DNA of 64,000 bases, taken from assembly GCF_031200575.1 (NCBI RefSeq), contig NZ_CP133597.1, forward strand, positions 496,001-560,000, given 5' to 3'. The notes under the pieces were generated by a model that saw only the letters and a list, made by a program, of their open reading frames with translations, had not been told where the DNA came from and searched no databases. Positions within the stretch are counted from its first letter, which is position 1, and every line of letters starts with the position of its first letter. This document shows, one piece after another, positions 32,501-41,391 of this stretch. This stretch comes from Ferroplasma sp. Its GTDB lineage: Archaea > Thermoplasmatota > Thermoplasmata > Thermoplasmatales > Thermoplasmataceae. A program made the position numbers and the translations under genes.

Positions 32501-35500
32501 TTTTTCACCTTCTTTCCTTTTTTCAATACAAGTGGCTTTCCTGGCCTGCCGACGAGGGTTGTTCCATCTATATCTATGTCTGTGGGCTTGGGCCTTGCAA
32601 CCAGGTATGTTATGATTATTCCTGCTATTGTCAGGATTATCGTTATGAAATCATCTATGCCCCCGAAAAATGCTATTAGATTAAACGAGGATTTTGCATA
32701 CTGGGATGACACTGAAAATTGTGTGCTTGCTGAGTTGCTTCCACCATTTGAATTGAAGACAACTATTTTCATTGAATAAAGGCCTGCGGAATAATCACGC
32801 TGATCAACCGATATATTATAATATCCGTTTGTTGAGTTGCCCTTTACAAGATTCATATCAACAAGTGAATTGTCTATATAGGCCTCTGCGTATGATACCG
32901 GAACTAGGGATTGGACATGCACTGAAAAGTCTATATAAGGCCCTGATGTTGCTTTTGATATAGATATTGTTATCGTTGATGAATGGCCCGGAGTTAACAC
33001 TGTTATATTCCTCTCAACAGATGCTGATGCCCCCAGGGAATCAGTAACGGTCAAAATTACAGGATATGTTCCTGGATTGTTGAATAATACCTGGGCATCA
33101 TTTCCTGGATAATCTGTTCCATTCACATTAAATAGATATGTGAAGGAACTGCTATCCGGATCTGTTACAGTTGCATTAAGTATCAAAAGCGTGCCTGTTG
33201 CTATTTCCCTGGACGGATTGAATGTTATCGACGGAATTGCCGGTATCATTCTTACTGTGAATGTTTCAGTGTAGGTTTTATTGCTGTAGGAAAATGTGGC
33301 CACAATTGTGTTAAATTCATTGTAAACGGGGAATTTGTATTTTATATCTATTCCATTAATGTTCTGGCCATTTGGCATAAACCATGTCATATTGAAGGGA
33401 GATTTTGCGTCCCAGTTTGCTGTGGCGTTGAAATAGAAATACTGAGTTATATTCCTGTCAGTACTGTAAGTTATTGATACTGGAGGTGGAAGGCTGAATA
33501 TTGATATATTGGCATAGCCTTTCGCACCGTTTGCCGATGTCACTGTGAAATGCACCGTATAATTTCCTGCCGGGAATGTATAAAGCGGGTTCTGTTCGAG
33601 TGAGTAATGCCCGGCAGAGAACGTCCAGTTGAATGAATAATCTGAGCCGCCTAAAACACTGGATGAAAACTGGACTGATAGTGGACCAAGGCCTCTTGTG
33701 GTATTAGCCGCTATTGAGACATATAAATTCACATATATTGTGTAATTCTTTGTTACAGTGTAGCCTGACGAATCAGATAGTTTCACCTCGAAGGTGTTGG
33801 GTCCTGACAATGAAAATATATGGGATACATTAAATCCTGACTCGTCCTGGTCAGAAAATATCCAGGATACAGAGTACGGACCTATGCCCCCAGTTACATT
33901 TGAGTATAATTTGAAACCCTCTGATACTGTTGGCGTCCCGTTCCAGTAAACATCTATTTCTGGATCTGGATAAACGGTTATGTTTATATATGAATTTGCA
34001 TCCTTGCCAAAATAATCTGAAACTATTAACTCAACAGTATAAGTTCCAGGAGTTGTAAATGAATATGGTATTGATGAATTGTAAAATATATGTCCGGCTA
34101 TCAGGAATTCATCTTTGTAGGGGCCTATTCCTCCAGAGGTCTCGGCCCTGAATGAATCTGGGACATGTGCATCTATATTTTTATGCGATGCTATTATCGA
34201 TGATTCGGGATATTTTACAACAGTTATATCTATTATATTTGATGCCGATACATTCAATGAATCATATATTATTATTTTTAAAGAGTACACTCCTGGTGAT
34301 GAAAATGAGTATGATATTGACGTCCCGTTTTCAAGGTATGAATTGTTGATATACCATAAAGCCTTTACATATGGCGCCGTGCCACCTGAAATTGTTGCAT
34401 TGAAGACGTCTGTGGTGTTTACATCTATATTTGGATATTTTGAAGTTATCGATACGGAAGGAAGTGAATTTACTATTATTGAGATAGATGCATGGGCACT
34501 GTTGCCGTCTGCATCGTAAACTGTTATTGTAATATTATACTGTCCTGAGGGGAATTCATAATCCAGTGAACTGGAGTAACCCACTATGCCTATTGATGAG
34601 ACTGAAATCGAATAATTAAATGGGCCTGTCCCGCCTGACACAATTCCGGATATCGCCACTGGGAGACCGGTATCTGTAGTGGATGATGATACTGATATGG
34701 AGACCTTTGGAAGAGGGTTTACAGTTACATTAAGATAAGTATAGGCCTTTGCACCCTGGCTATCAACTATAAGAAGGGTAATATTGAATTTCCCGGTATT
34801 TGGGAAAGCATATTCTAAATACAGGCCCGAGCTTGTATTAACACCATTAATATACCAGTAATCATCATATGGGGCAGTACCGAATGAGCCGAAGGCCTCC
34901 CAGTATGTCTCTGTGGAAACATCTGTTTCATTAGGCCCTTCTATAAGTGCAGATGGTTTTTCAATGACCTTTATAGATATTGATGTTTTATATGATTCCC
35001 CAAGTGAGTCAACAACGGTGAGGTTTATAACATATGTTCCCGTGCTGGAAAAAGCCATATGGAAGGAAGAGGAATAATTTAGGATTTCTGAGCCCTCAGA
35101 CCATGTTGTATTATATGGGCCGGTACCTCCTGATATTACTGCTGTCAATGTGTCATTAACTCCCTGGTCAACAGGATTGAATTCGGAATTTATTTTGGCA
35201 CTGGGATCAGGATTTACAACCTCACTTACTGATGCGGATGCGGTATTTCCATTTGCATCAGTTATTTTTAGTGAAACCGTAAAGGTTCCTGGGGATGTAA
35301 AGGTATAATTCACATAATCAGAATAGAAATTTTCTCCGTTTATGGTCCATGTCTTGTTATATGGGCCGGTACCTCCTGATATTACTGCGGAGAAATTTGC
35401 CCATACATATGCATCTGTTGGGTTATGAATTACCTTTATTGATACTGAAGGATCAGGATTTACAGTTTCCTTTAAAGAAGAAAATGCTGTATGACCGTCG

Positions 35501-37182
35501 CTATCGGTTACAGTGAGGTTTACATAATACACTCCAGAAGTTGAAAATGAATAGGGAAATGATGACGCTGTGGATTCCTGAACACCGTTCACTGTCCAGT
35601 TATACGTATCTGCTCCTGTACCGCCCGATACCGATGAGGTGAATGTAACAGAATTTCCGGAATCTGTTGGGTTCTGGCTTGAATATATCGTAACGGATGG
35701 ATTCGGGTTTATTGTCACAGTTACCGATGCCGATGATGTAACACCAACACCATCTGTCACGGTTACAGTTAAAGTGTATGACCCCGATGATGAAAATGAA
35801 TGCGAGAAATCCTGCGATGTCGATATTACATTTCCATTCAGGGCCCAGGATTCATTATATGGTCCGGTTCCTCCGCTTGGCGTTGAACAGAATTCTATCG
35901 GATAATTCACATCCGCACTGGATACATTTGATGAGGCTGAAACAACAGGATCGCTATTAACGGTCTCTGACATTGATGTGGATACCGAGTAATCTGCAGC
36001 ATCACGAACTGTAAGGTCTATTGTATATGAACCCGATGATGAAAATGTTACGTTGATATCTTTTGAATAGTACGTATTTCCATTTGCAGTCCATGTATAG
36101 TTATCTGGAGGAGTGCCTCCTGATACACTTGATTTAAATTCTACCGTTTTTCCAGCATCCGTTGGGTTCTGTGAGCTTGATATTCCCACTGTGGTATCAG
36201 GATTTACTGTTTCTGCCAGTGATGTCGATGCTGTATATCCATTGCTATCGGTAACTGAATAGTCAAGGAGAAAAGAGCCTGTTGAATCAAAAGTATATGA
36301 AAATGATGATGTTGATCCCGAGGTTAATTGTGAATCCGATGTCGATGTGCCGTCATAGAGTACATATGAGTATGAGGTATAATCGCCGCTGCCACCTGAA
36401 ACAGAGGTGTCAAAGGTTATATCCTGGCCCACATCGCTTGGATTGTGGGTTGCCGATATGGATATGGTCAGTTCAGGGTCTACTGCCTGCGTCAATGATG
36501 CCGATGATGAATAGCCTGAACCATCAGTAACAGTAAGATAAACCAGATAAGACCCGGATGAGGAGAGGGAGAAGGAATATGAGAATGATGATGATGTGTT
36601 TGTTTCCAGTACGGAATCCGATCTTGAGTTACCATCATAAATTGTCCATGAATAACTATACGAACCTGTGCCACCTGAGACGGTTGAGGTAAATGATACA
36701 GACTGGCCAGCATCCACAGGGCTCTGTGAAGATGATACGGATACTGATGGGTCTGAGTTTACTGTAATGTCATCTGTTGAGGAGTCTTTTGTGCTTCCTG
36801 ATGAAGTTTGAAGCTCAACATACCATGATATTGTCCCAGTAGATGATGGAGAACATGAATATGTTACACTTCCACCTGTTGATGTAACTTGTGAGCCATC
36901 AACATAGAGATAGGCAGTTCCAGAACCAGTAAAAGACAGACTGAATGTAATTTGCTGCCCAACATCGTAGGTTGAATGGGGGACAGAGCCTGTTGCCTTG
37001 TTCTCAAGCCTACTAGATAGTATTGTGGCACTGACTGTTTCAGATGAGCCAGAGCCGTCTGCACTGGTAATATGAATATTAGTGTTTGACCCATTTGATG
37101 GGATTATAGAAGCTATGCCTGCGAATGCACTAATAATCATTATCGCAACGAATGTATATGCTATTGTTTTTTTCTTATTAAT
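32497..37182 (-). CDS. Giant PKD/Ig-repeat surface protein with C-terminal membrane anchor
   Basis: About 1561 aa. I extend the frame 14 codons upstream of the first ATG (37140), to an ATT at 37182, because this gives INKKKTIAYTFVAIMIISAF, a full signal peptide, 8 bp after a GGTGA site. The first ATG alone would leave a signal without its Lys residues. About 15 repeats of ~85 residues follow, each with the PKD-like core VSGGTGPY, a W-containing strand, and YSFSSSGSYTVTLTVTD-like ends. The C-terminus has a membrane helix (DDFITIILTIAGIIITYLVA) and a basic tail KKGKKVKK. It is a type I anchored stalk or spike at the cell or particle surface. Acidic, Cys-free and N-glycosylation-rich. PKD repeats are common in archaeal S-layer and adhesin proteins. 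Confidence 0.85.
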   Translation of the reverse strand: MNKKKTIAYTFVAIMIISAFAGIASIIPSNGSNTNIHITSADGSGSSETVSATILSSRLENKATGSVPHSTYDVGQQITFSLSFTGSGTAYLYVDGSQVTSTGGSVTYSCSPSSTGTISWYVELQTSSGSTKDSSTDDITVNSDPSVSVSSSQSPVDAGQSVSFTSTVSGGTGSYSYSWTIYDGNSRSDSVLETNTSSSFSYSFSLSSSGSYLVYLTVTDGSGYSSSASLTQAVDPELTISISATHNPSDVGQDITFDTSVSGGSGDYTSYSYVLYDGTSTSDSQLTSGSTSSFSYTFDSTGSFLLDYSVTDSNGYTASTSLAETVNPDTTVGISSSQNPTDAGKTVEFKSSVSGGTPPDNYTWTANGNTYYSKDINVTFSSSGSYTIDLTVRDAADYSVSTSMSETVNSDPVVSASSNVSSADVNYPIEFCSTPSGGTGPYNESWALNGNVISTSQDFSHSFSSSGSYTLTVTVTDGVGVTSSASVTVTINPNPSVTIYSSQNPTDSGNSVTFTSSVSGGTGADTYNWTVNGVQESTASSFPYSFSTSGVYYVNLTVTDSDGHTAFSSLKETVNPDPSVSIKVIHNPTDAYVWANFSAVISGGTGPYNKTWTINGENFYSDYVNYTFTSPGTFTVSLKITDANGNTASASVSEVVNPDPSAKINSEFNPVDQGVNDTLTAVISGGTGPYNTTWSEGSEILNYSSSFHMAFSSTGTYVINLTVVDSLGESYKTSISIKVIEKPSALIEGPNETDVSTETYWEAFGSFGTAPYDDYWYINGVNTSSGLYLEYAFPNTGKFNITLLIVDSQGAKAYTYLNVTVNPLPKVSISVSSSTTDTGLPVAISGIVSGGTGPFNYSISVSSIGIVGYSSSLDYEFPSGQYNITITVYDADGNSAHASISIIVNSLPSVSITSKYPNIDVNTTDVFNATISGGTAPYVKALWYINNSYLENGTSISYSFSSPGVYSLKIIIYDSLNVSASNIIDITVVKYPESSIIASHKNIDAHVPDSFRAETSGGIGPYKDEFLIAGHIFYNSSIPYSFTTPGTYTVELIVSDYFGKDANSYINITVYPDPEIDVYWNGTPTVSEGFKLYSNVTGGIGPYSVSWIFSDQDESGFNVSHIFSLSGPNTFEVKLSDSSGYTVTKNYTIYVNLYVSIAANTTRGLGPLSVQFSSSVLGGSDYSFNWTFSAGHYSLEQNPLYTFPAGNYTVHFTVTSANGAKGYANISIFSLPPPVSITYSTDRNITQYFYFNATANWDAKSPFNMTWFMPNGQNINGIDIKYKFPVYNEFNTIVATFSYSNKTYTETFTVRMIPAIPSITFNPSREIATGTLLILNATVTDPDSSSFTYLFNVNGTDYPGNDAQVLFNNPGTYPVILTVTDSLGASASVERNITVLTPGHSSTITISISKATSGPYIDFSVHVQSLVPVSYAEAYIDNSLVDMNLVKGNSTNGYYNISVDQRDYSAGLYSMKIVVFNSNGGSNSASTQFSVSSQYAKSSFNLIAFFGGIDDFITIILTIAGIIITYLVARPKPTDIDIDGTTLVGRPGKPLVLKKGKKVKK

Positions 37183-37190
37183 TATTTAAA

Positions 37191-37532
37191 TCACCCGACA
37201 ATTGCACCTACAACAGGCGCATCCTTTACCAATCCGAGAAGGAGGAACAATCCGGCAAATATTGCTGTAAGAATCACAATGAATATAGGGAAGGACGCAG
37301 GCCCTAACAATGAAACAGAATATACTATTGATGAAACTACCTGCATATATCCACTATCAAATAATCCGAATAGTGCTGAAAATGCTGATAAAATTTCCTC
37401 TAATAATAATGATAGGAAATAAAAGAAAGCATTCTCAAAATTTTTTATGAATGAGTTTTTTAAATCCTTCCCCCAGTTAAGTGGATTTAACTCGGATAAA
37501 CTAAACCATACTATTAGATATGATAATATCAT
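37191..37532 (-). CDS. Small membrane protein, paralog 1
   Basis: 113 aa. Long hydrophobic segments with a C-terminal pattern LLGPASFPIFIVILTAIFAGLFLLLGLV. Two other small proteins upstream share (I/L)xGPxxF followed by a helix. About three membrane helices. The start overlaps the stop of paralog 2 by 4 bp. The stop codon is part of the likely ribosome-binding site (GGGTGA) of the giant PKD protein. In position and size it resembles small membrane proteins preceding spike genes in pleomorphic viruses. Confidence 0.65.
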   Translation of the reverse strand: MILSYLIVWFSLSELNPLNWGKDLKNSFIKNFENAFFYFLSLLLEEILSAFSALFGLFDSGYMQVVSSIVYSVSLLGPASFPIFIVILTAIFAGLFLLLGLVKDAPVVGAIVG

Positions 37533-37801
37533 AATGATTCCTCCACAACATGCGCACCGCTTGTCAGATCAAATATTGCATATATGCCAATCATGGCCGC
37601 ACCTGATGATGCGAAGAATATTACAGGCCCCCAGATGCCGTGGAATGATGAGGCCCAGGAATACTCTAAGAAATAAATCTGGTATGCCGTATAATTCATT
37701 AAATATGTGATGTTCCCCTCTATAATTGAGAGGAACTGGGCCAGGGCAGATACAAAAATCGAGAGGATTGTTGATAAAATTGAAAAATTTATCATTCTCA
37801 T
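37529..37801 (-). CDS. Small membrane protein, paralog 2
   Basis: 90 aa. An N-terminal hydrophobic helix (FSILSTILSIFVSALAQFL), a polar stretch with aromatic residues, then IWGPVIFFASSGAAMIGIYAIFDL, which carries the shared GP-x2-F pattern. The C-terminus is acidic (AHVVEESL). It overlaps both neighbours by 4 bp. Two membrane helices are predicted. Its function is unknown. Confidence 0.65.
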   Translation of the reverse strand: MRMINFSILSTILSIFVSALAQFLSIIEGNITYLMNYTAYQIYFLEYSWASSFHGIWGPVIFFASSGAAMIGIYAIFDLTSGAHVVEESL

Positions 37802-38109
37802 ATGTCATCTTCAGCCTGAACCACATCCTCCTCTGCCCTTGTTGGCACAAGGAATAAGTAGCCGACCAGAAAAGCACCGCCCAGGCCTGCAACGAAGACC
37901 ATAGGACCGAGAATTCCGTACTGCGCTGTTGAAAAGCCAAAGCTCTGAAGCATTATCACAACGGAATTTCCAAGGCCGCCGAAGATAACAACGAACATCC
38001 CTGATATTCCTGACATTATAACGCCCAGGAATTTGAGCAAAAGAGATATTATCCCCTTAAACAGATCCGTAAGCCCAAGCGATGCAAATGCAATAAATAT
38101 TAATATCAT
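37798..38109 (-). CDS. Small membrane protein, paralog 3
   Basis: 103 aa. Hydrophobic helices FIAFASLGL, FLGVIMSGISGMFVVIFGGL and ILGPMVFVAGLGGAFLVGYLFLV; the last contains the GP-x2-F pattern shared with paralogs 1 and 2. The acidic tail (TRAEEDVVQAEDDI) echoes that of paralog 2. It starts 1 bp after the stop of the 379-aa membrane protein. About three membrane helices. Confidence 0.65.
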   Translation of the reverse strand: MILIFIAFASLGLTDLFKGIISLLLKFLGVIMSGISGMFVVIFGGLGNSVVIMLQSFGFSTAQYGILGPMVFVAGLGGAFLVGYLFLVPTRAEEDVVQAEDDI

Positions 38110-38110
38110 T

Positions 38111-39247
38111 TTAGTTCACCCTCCTTTTAGGCTTTATCCTCGATATATCTATATCGACAAAACCAAGCCCGAAGATTGTTGATAACCCTGCTATAATTCC
38201 ACCGACTATGTATGTTCCATCAAGGAGAACAGCAGGGCCGAACAGGGATCCTGCGGATGAATCCCCGTATGCCATTATTGAAATCGATTCTGATTCTATT
38301 ACAGGTGTCTGGATTTTTAATACCAAATGATTGCTCTGGTTGCCTGTTAAATATGATTCTGATATTGGGATATTGAACGATGTTGAATTCACATGGAATT
38401 CGGCAAGAGGTGAAAAAGAGGAGTCTGTTCCGGTTCCTAGTGTTAGATTATATTTCGAAAATGATGTTTTCAGTTCAATATGGGAAACAGCATACTGGTT
38501 CATCTGTGCTAGTGTCATTCCTGAAACAATGTGAACTGTTGATGAGTTTGCATCGTATGTTGCTGTATTATTCGAAACCGCAAATGGGACCGCTCCTGAA
38601 TTTGTGTAAACATAGACAACGCCGGATGATGAGGACAAAACCTCATTATTATCATGAATTGATACAAGGTCATGGCCTATTGATGAACCGATAAAAGGTG
38701 CTATGAATATGAATACAAAGAGTATGATTGATACAATTATGAGCCTACGGCCCTTTGATTTTCCTGATTCATTGTAATTTGTCTTTTTTATGTGTGCTCC
38801 GTGCTGGCCTAAAAATCCTTTATCGTGCTCCCAGACCGCATCGGCTATGATTCCAGTTCCTGATAAAAATGCGATTATCAAAAAGAATATTGCATCTATA
38901 TTGCCATTATAAGCAGGAACTATTACAAGCTCGCCGAAGTTGAAGAAATAACCGAGTGCACCGCCGACTATCAATCCAATGATCAAAGCGGGAATATACC
39001 TGACCAATAAATCGGTGTATGTCCTTCCCGGAGGTGTAAAGAGTTCAATTAATGCCCAGAAAACCGCACTCATGACAACAGCAGGGAATAAAATTCCCTG
39101 TGAGATTAAAAATTCTCCGTGAACCTTCGACAGAACCGGGCGTGATAAAAATGTAATCAAGAGCAGGAAAAACAGGAATAAACCTGCTGTAATTGTTGCC
39201 CAGCGCTTTGAATGCTTCTTATTTTTTATTAATTTTGTCTTAACCAT
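38111..39247 (-). CDS. Multi-span membrane protein with extracellular beta domain
   Basis: About 378 aa, starting at the ATG at 39247 (MVKTKLIKNKKHSKRW); a TTG seven codons earlier is less likely. Helices: about 16-35, 50-70, 85-110, 125-145 in the first half, then one near 175-195, then an extracellular beta-rich domain of ~130 residues (Ser/Asn-rich), and a final helix with LFGPAVLLDGTYIVGGIIAGL. That end has the same GP motif as the three small membrane proteins. The tail KPKRRVN is basic. It may be the base or pore of the assembly. Confidence 0.65.
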   Translation of the reverse strand: MVKTKLIKNKKHSKRWATITAGLFLFFLLLITFLSRPVLSKVHGEFLISQGILFPAVVMSAVFWALIELFTPPGRTYTDLLVRYIPALIIGLIVGGALGYFFNFGELVIVPAYNGNIDAIFFLIIAFLSGTGIIADAVWEHDKGFLGQHGAHIKKTNYNESGKSKGRRLIIVSIILFVFIFIAPFIGSSIGHDLVSIHDNNEVLSSSSGVVYVYTNSGAVPFAVSNNTATYDANSSTVHIVSGMTLAQMNQYAVSHIELKTSFSKYNLTLGTGTDSSFSPLAEFHVNSTSFNIPISESYLTGNQSNHLVLKIQTPVIESESISIMAYGDSSAGSLFGPAVLLDGTYIVGGIIAGLSTIFGLGFVDIDISRIKPKRRVN

Positions 39248-39316
39248 TATGCTCAATATTATAAGCAAAATAAAAATAAATAAAAGCAGGATTGCAAGGC
39301 AGGGTATATAAATAGT

Positions 39317-39601
39317 CTACATAATATGTGTAAGAATTTTATTTAAACTTTCAAGTTCATCAGAATCAACATAATATTCGTAAACGTTGCCCTTTTCATC
39401 TTTCTTAACCAGGCCCAGAATAAATAAATTTGAAAGCCTTACCCATATCTTCATTGATGAAATTTCTATATGGTGGAATCTTAAAATAACTTTAATCTGG
39501 TGGATTGAAAGAGGCGCACCGGACTTCTTAAGAACCGATAAAAGCTCTAAATCTATATCATCAAGTTCGCACATAATTGGTATTTTTATCTTTTCTTTCA
39601 T
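39317..39601 (-). CDS. Winged-helix protein
   Basis: 94 aa. It reads DDIDLELLSVLKKSGAPLSIHQIKVILRF (helices 1-2), then ISSMKIWVRLSNLFILGLVKKDEKGNVYEYYV (recognition helix and wing), a normal winged helix, with a short C-terminal helix. It overlaps the nuclease gene upstream by 4 bp and lies 69 bp before the membrane-protein gene. It is a good candidate for the regulator of the long surface operon. Confidence 0.7.
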   Translation of the reverse strand: MKEKIKIPIMCELDDIDLELLSVLKKSGAPLSIHQIKVILRFHHIEISSMKIWVRLSNLFILGLVKKDEKGNVYEYYVDSDELESLNKILTHIM

Positions 39602-39936
39602 CTTTTTACCTCCTCCAAATTTTCTTTCAAATATCCTGATTTGCTCAACAATTCAAGAAGAAAATCATAATCCACCATTGCGATCTTGTCCTTCTGGTGC
39701 TTCTTTGATAGGATAACTATGGGGATTTTCTTCTCTTTTTTCGCTTTGTCCCTTGTGTCAAGGAATAAATTCCAACCTGGAGGATTCGCCCTTAACTTTG
39801 ATTCTAAGTAAAATGTATCTGACAATGAATCAGATGATGAGTGGCCTGACATTGATCCGGATAACGGATTCCTCTTTGTCCCGAAGTCTTTTGCTATCTT
39901 TCCCTCCCTTATCTTCCAGGTACGTCGTGATGTCAT
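39598..39936 (-). CDS. PD-(D/E)XK nuclease, Holliday-junction resolvase-like
   Basis: 112 aa. The family pattern is clear: RRTWKIREGKIAKDFGTKRNPLSGSMSGHSSSD, then TFYLESKLR (Asp-x-Glu-x-Lys core), KAKKEKKIPIVILSKK. Phage and archaeal plasmid proteins with this arrangement are structure-specific nucleases. It is the first intact gene of the minus-strand operon. The preceding gene overlaps by 4 bp but is truncated by an IS insertion. Confidence 0.65.
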   Translation of the reverse strand: MTSRRTWKIREGKIAKDFGTKRNPLSGSMSGHSSSDSLSDTFYLESKLRANPPGWNLFLDTRDKAKKEKKIPIVILSKKHQKDKIAMVDYDFLLELLSKSGYLKENLEEVKR

Positions 39937-40004
39937 TTGTGATCATCCTCATAATCCTTACGTATCTGCCTGCATTCTTGGCAATGAGTCAGATGGTGAA
40001 CTAC
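39933..40004 (-). pseudogene. Truncated small gene cut by IS200/IS605 insertion
   Basis: The frame reads (E)VVHHLTHCQECRQIRKDYED and stops at 39933 with an ATGA overlap to the next gene. The HLTHCQEC part contains a His/Cys metal-binding look (HxxHCxxC). Its start is missing: the IS end hairpin begins at 40004, and a TAG in frame lies in the IS. It was probably the original first gene of the operon or its regulator. Confidence 0.55.
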
Positions 40005-40005
40005 C

Positions 40006-41391
40006 TCATGCTAAAGCATAGAGGCTTCCTGCTTCATTGACCATGCTTAACTTCACATAGGGGCTTATATTAAGCCCTTCAAAGCCAGAGGCAATAATCT
40101 CCACAGGCGTTAGTTCCCTACGCTCCATAGGTACATTTAAATTTATATTATATTTCTTAAAATAATTATTTAATTTTCTATTTTTAATTTTTAATAATTC
40201 ATTTAATTTTATTATTCCATAATAAATCATATTCAATGCAGAATTATAATCCCTATCTATAATAAAACCACAATTAGGGCATTTATATATTCTTTCATCC
40301 AATTTTATATTATATTTATTATGGCAATTAGAACATTCCTTTGTTGTAGGAATGAAACGATCTATAAGTATAAGTGTTGATGCCTTATGTTTAAGTGCAT
40401 CTATTATCCCACCTATACCTGTAGATTCTATCCTTTTGCCAAAGAGATGCTTCCATCCGGATATATTGTCGTTCTGTGTTATTACTATATCATAATTAGA
40501 TGTCAGATAATGGACTATTTTGTTTATAGTATCTTTTCTTTTGTTTTTTGTCTTATTCTGTTCTTTGTTTAATCTGTTTTTATTTTTATAATAGTTCTTG
40601 GATTGTTTTTTACTGAGTTTATTCTTAGAACCTTCCACATATTCAGCTTTTCTTGATAATGACCTCTGCAATCTTATTTCTTTTTTGGATTTTGGTATAT
40701 TATAGTTTAATATTGAGCCATTAGAGCATGTCAACTGGTTCTTTATTCCTAAGTCAAATGATATTATTTTTTGATTATTAACAGGTTTTTCTAAAATGTA
40801 TTTGTTTTTGTATGCTGTTATGTTGATATAATAATCACTGTTTTTATTGATTAACAATGCACTTGCCGGTTCATAATAGCATTCTAAATTATCTAATCCA
40901 TTTACTTTTAATAACTGCTTTATGCCCTGTATTTTAATATAATTATTATTTATTATTTTATATGTTATAGTATATTGATTCAATGGTATTGATGTTATAA
41001 ATGATTTAAATTTCAATTTTCCAACTTTAAAGCCATTCTCTTTTAATTTATGGAGGCCTCTTATATTGTCCATTGCCCTGTTAATAATTTCCTCCTTCAT
41101 CTGTGATGATAAATATGTTAATTCCCTTGTTTCATAATGGTCTTTTACATATACATTTACATTCTTTATTTTAGGGTCTATATTAAAAATATCATTGTTG
41201 AATTCTTTGTCTAAAATATAATTATATAGCCATTTAGCTTCTAAAAAAATTGTGTTTAATGCCTTTATAGTATTATTATTTAATTTATCATTGTCTATTT
41301 TTAGTTTAAGTATTATTACATCCTGCGTTTTTCTTCTTTCTCTTGTTATTCTTAATGAATTTTTAATTTTATTTCTCTTTGTTTCTATCAT
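40006..41391 (-). CDS. tnpB: TnpB RNA-guided nuclease of IS copy 1
   Basis: 461 aa, a full-length TnpB. RuvC-I Asp is in IISFDLGIKNQ. The zinc finger is CSNCHNKY...YKCPNCG. RuvC-III is IDRDYNSALNMIYYG with the Asp intact. The RuvC-II strand reads DIVITQNDNISGW, where Q or N stands where most TnpBs have Glu; acidic D is two positions later. The C-terminal end VNEAGSLYALA is encoded by the right-end hairpin region, where the omega RNA is expected. In active elements TnpB with this RNA cuts the donor joint and favours keeping the element. Confidence 0.85.
   Translation of the reverse strand: MIETKRNKIKNSLRITRERRKTQDVIILKLKIDNDKLNNNTIKALNTIFLEAKWLYNYILDKEFNNDIFNIDPKIKNVNVYVKDHYETRELTYLSSQMKEEIINRAMDNIRGLHKLKENGFKVGKLKFKSFITSIPLNQYTITYKIINNNYIKIQGIKQLLKVNGLDNLECYYEPASALLINKNSDYYINITAYKNKYILEKPVNNQKIISFDLGIKNQLTCSNGSILNYNIPKSKKEIRLQRSLSRKAEYVEGSKNKLSKKQSKNYYKNKNRLNKEQNKTKNKRKDTINKIVHYLTSNYDIVITQNDNISGWKHLFGKRIESTGIGGIIDALKHKASTLILIDRFIPTTKECSNCHNKYNIKLDERIYKCPNCGFIIDRDYNSALNMIYYGIIKLNELLKIKNRKLNNYFKKYNINLNVPMERRELTPVEIIASGFEGLNISPYVKLSMVNEAGSLYALA

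Noticed and set aside
32497-37140. CRISPR array or DNA tandem repeat behind the regular pattern
   Set aside because: The regularity is at protein level (PKD units of ~85 residues) and the DNA units are diverged. No short identical repeats with spacers exist anywhere in the window.
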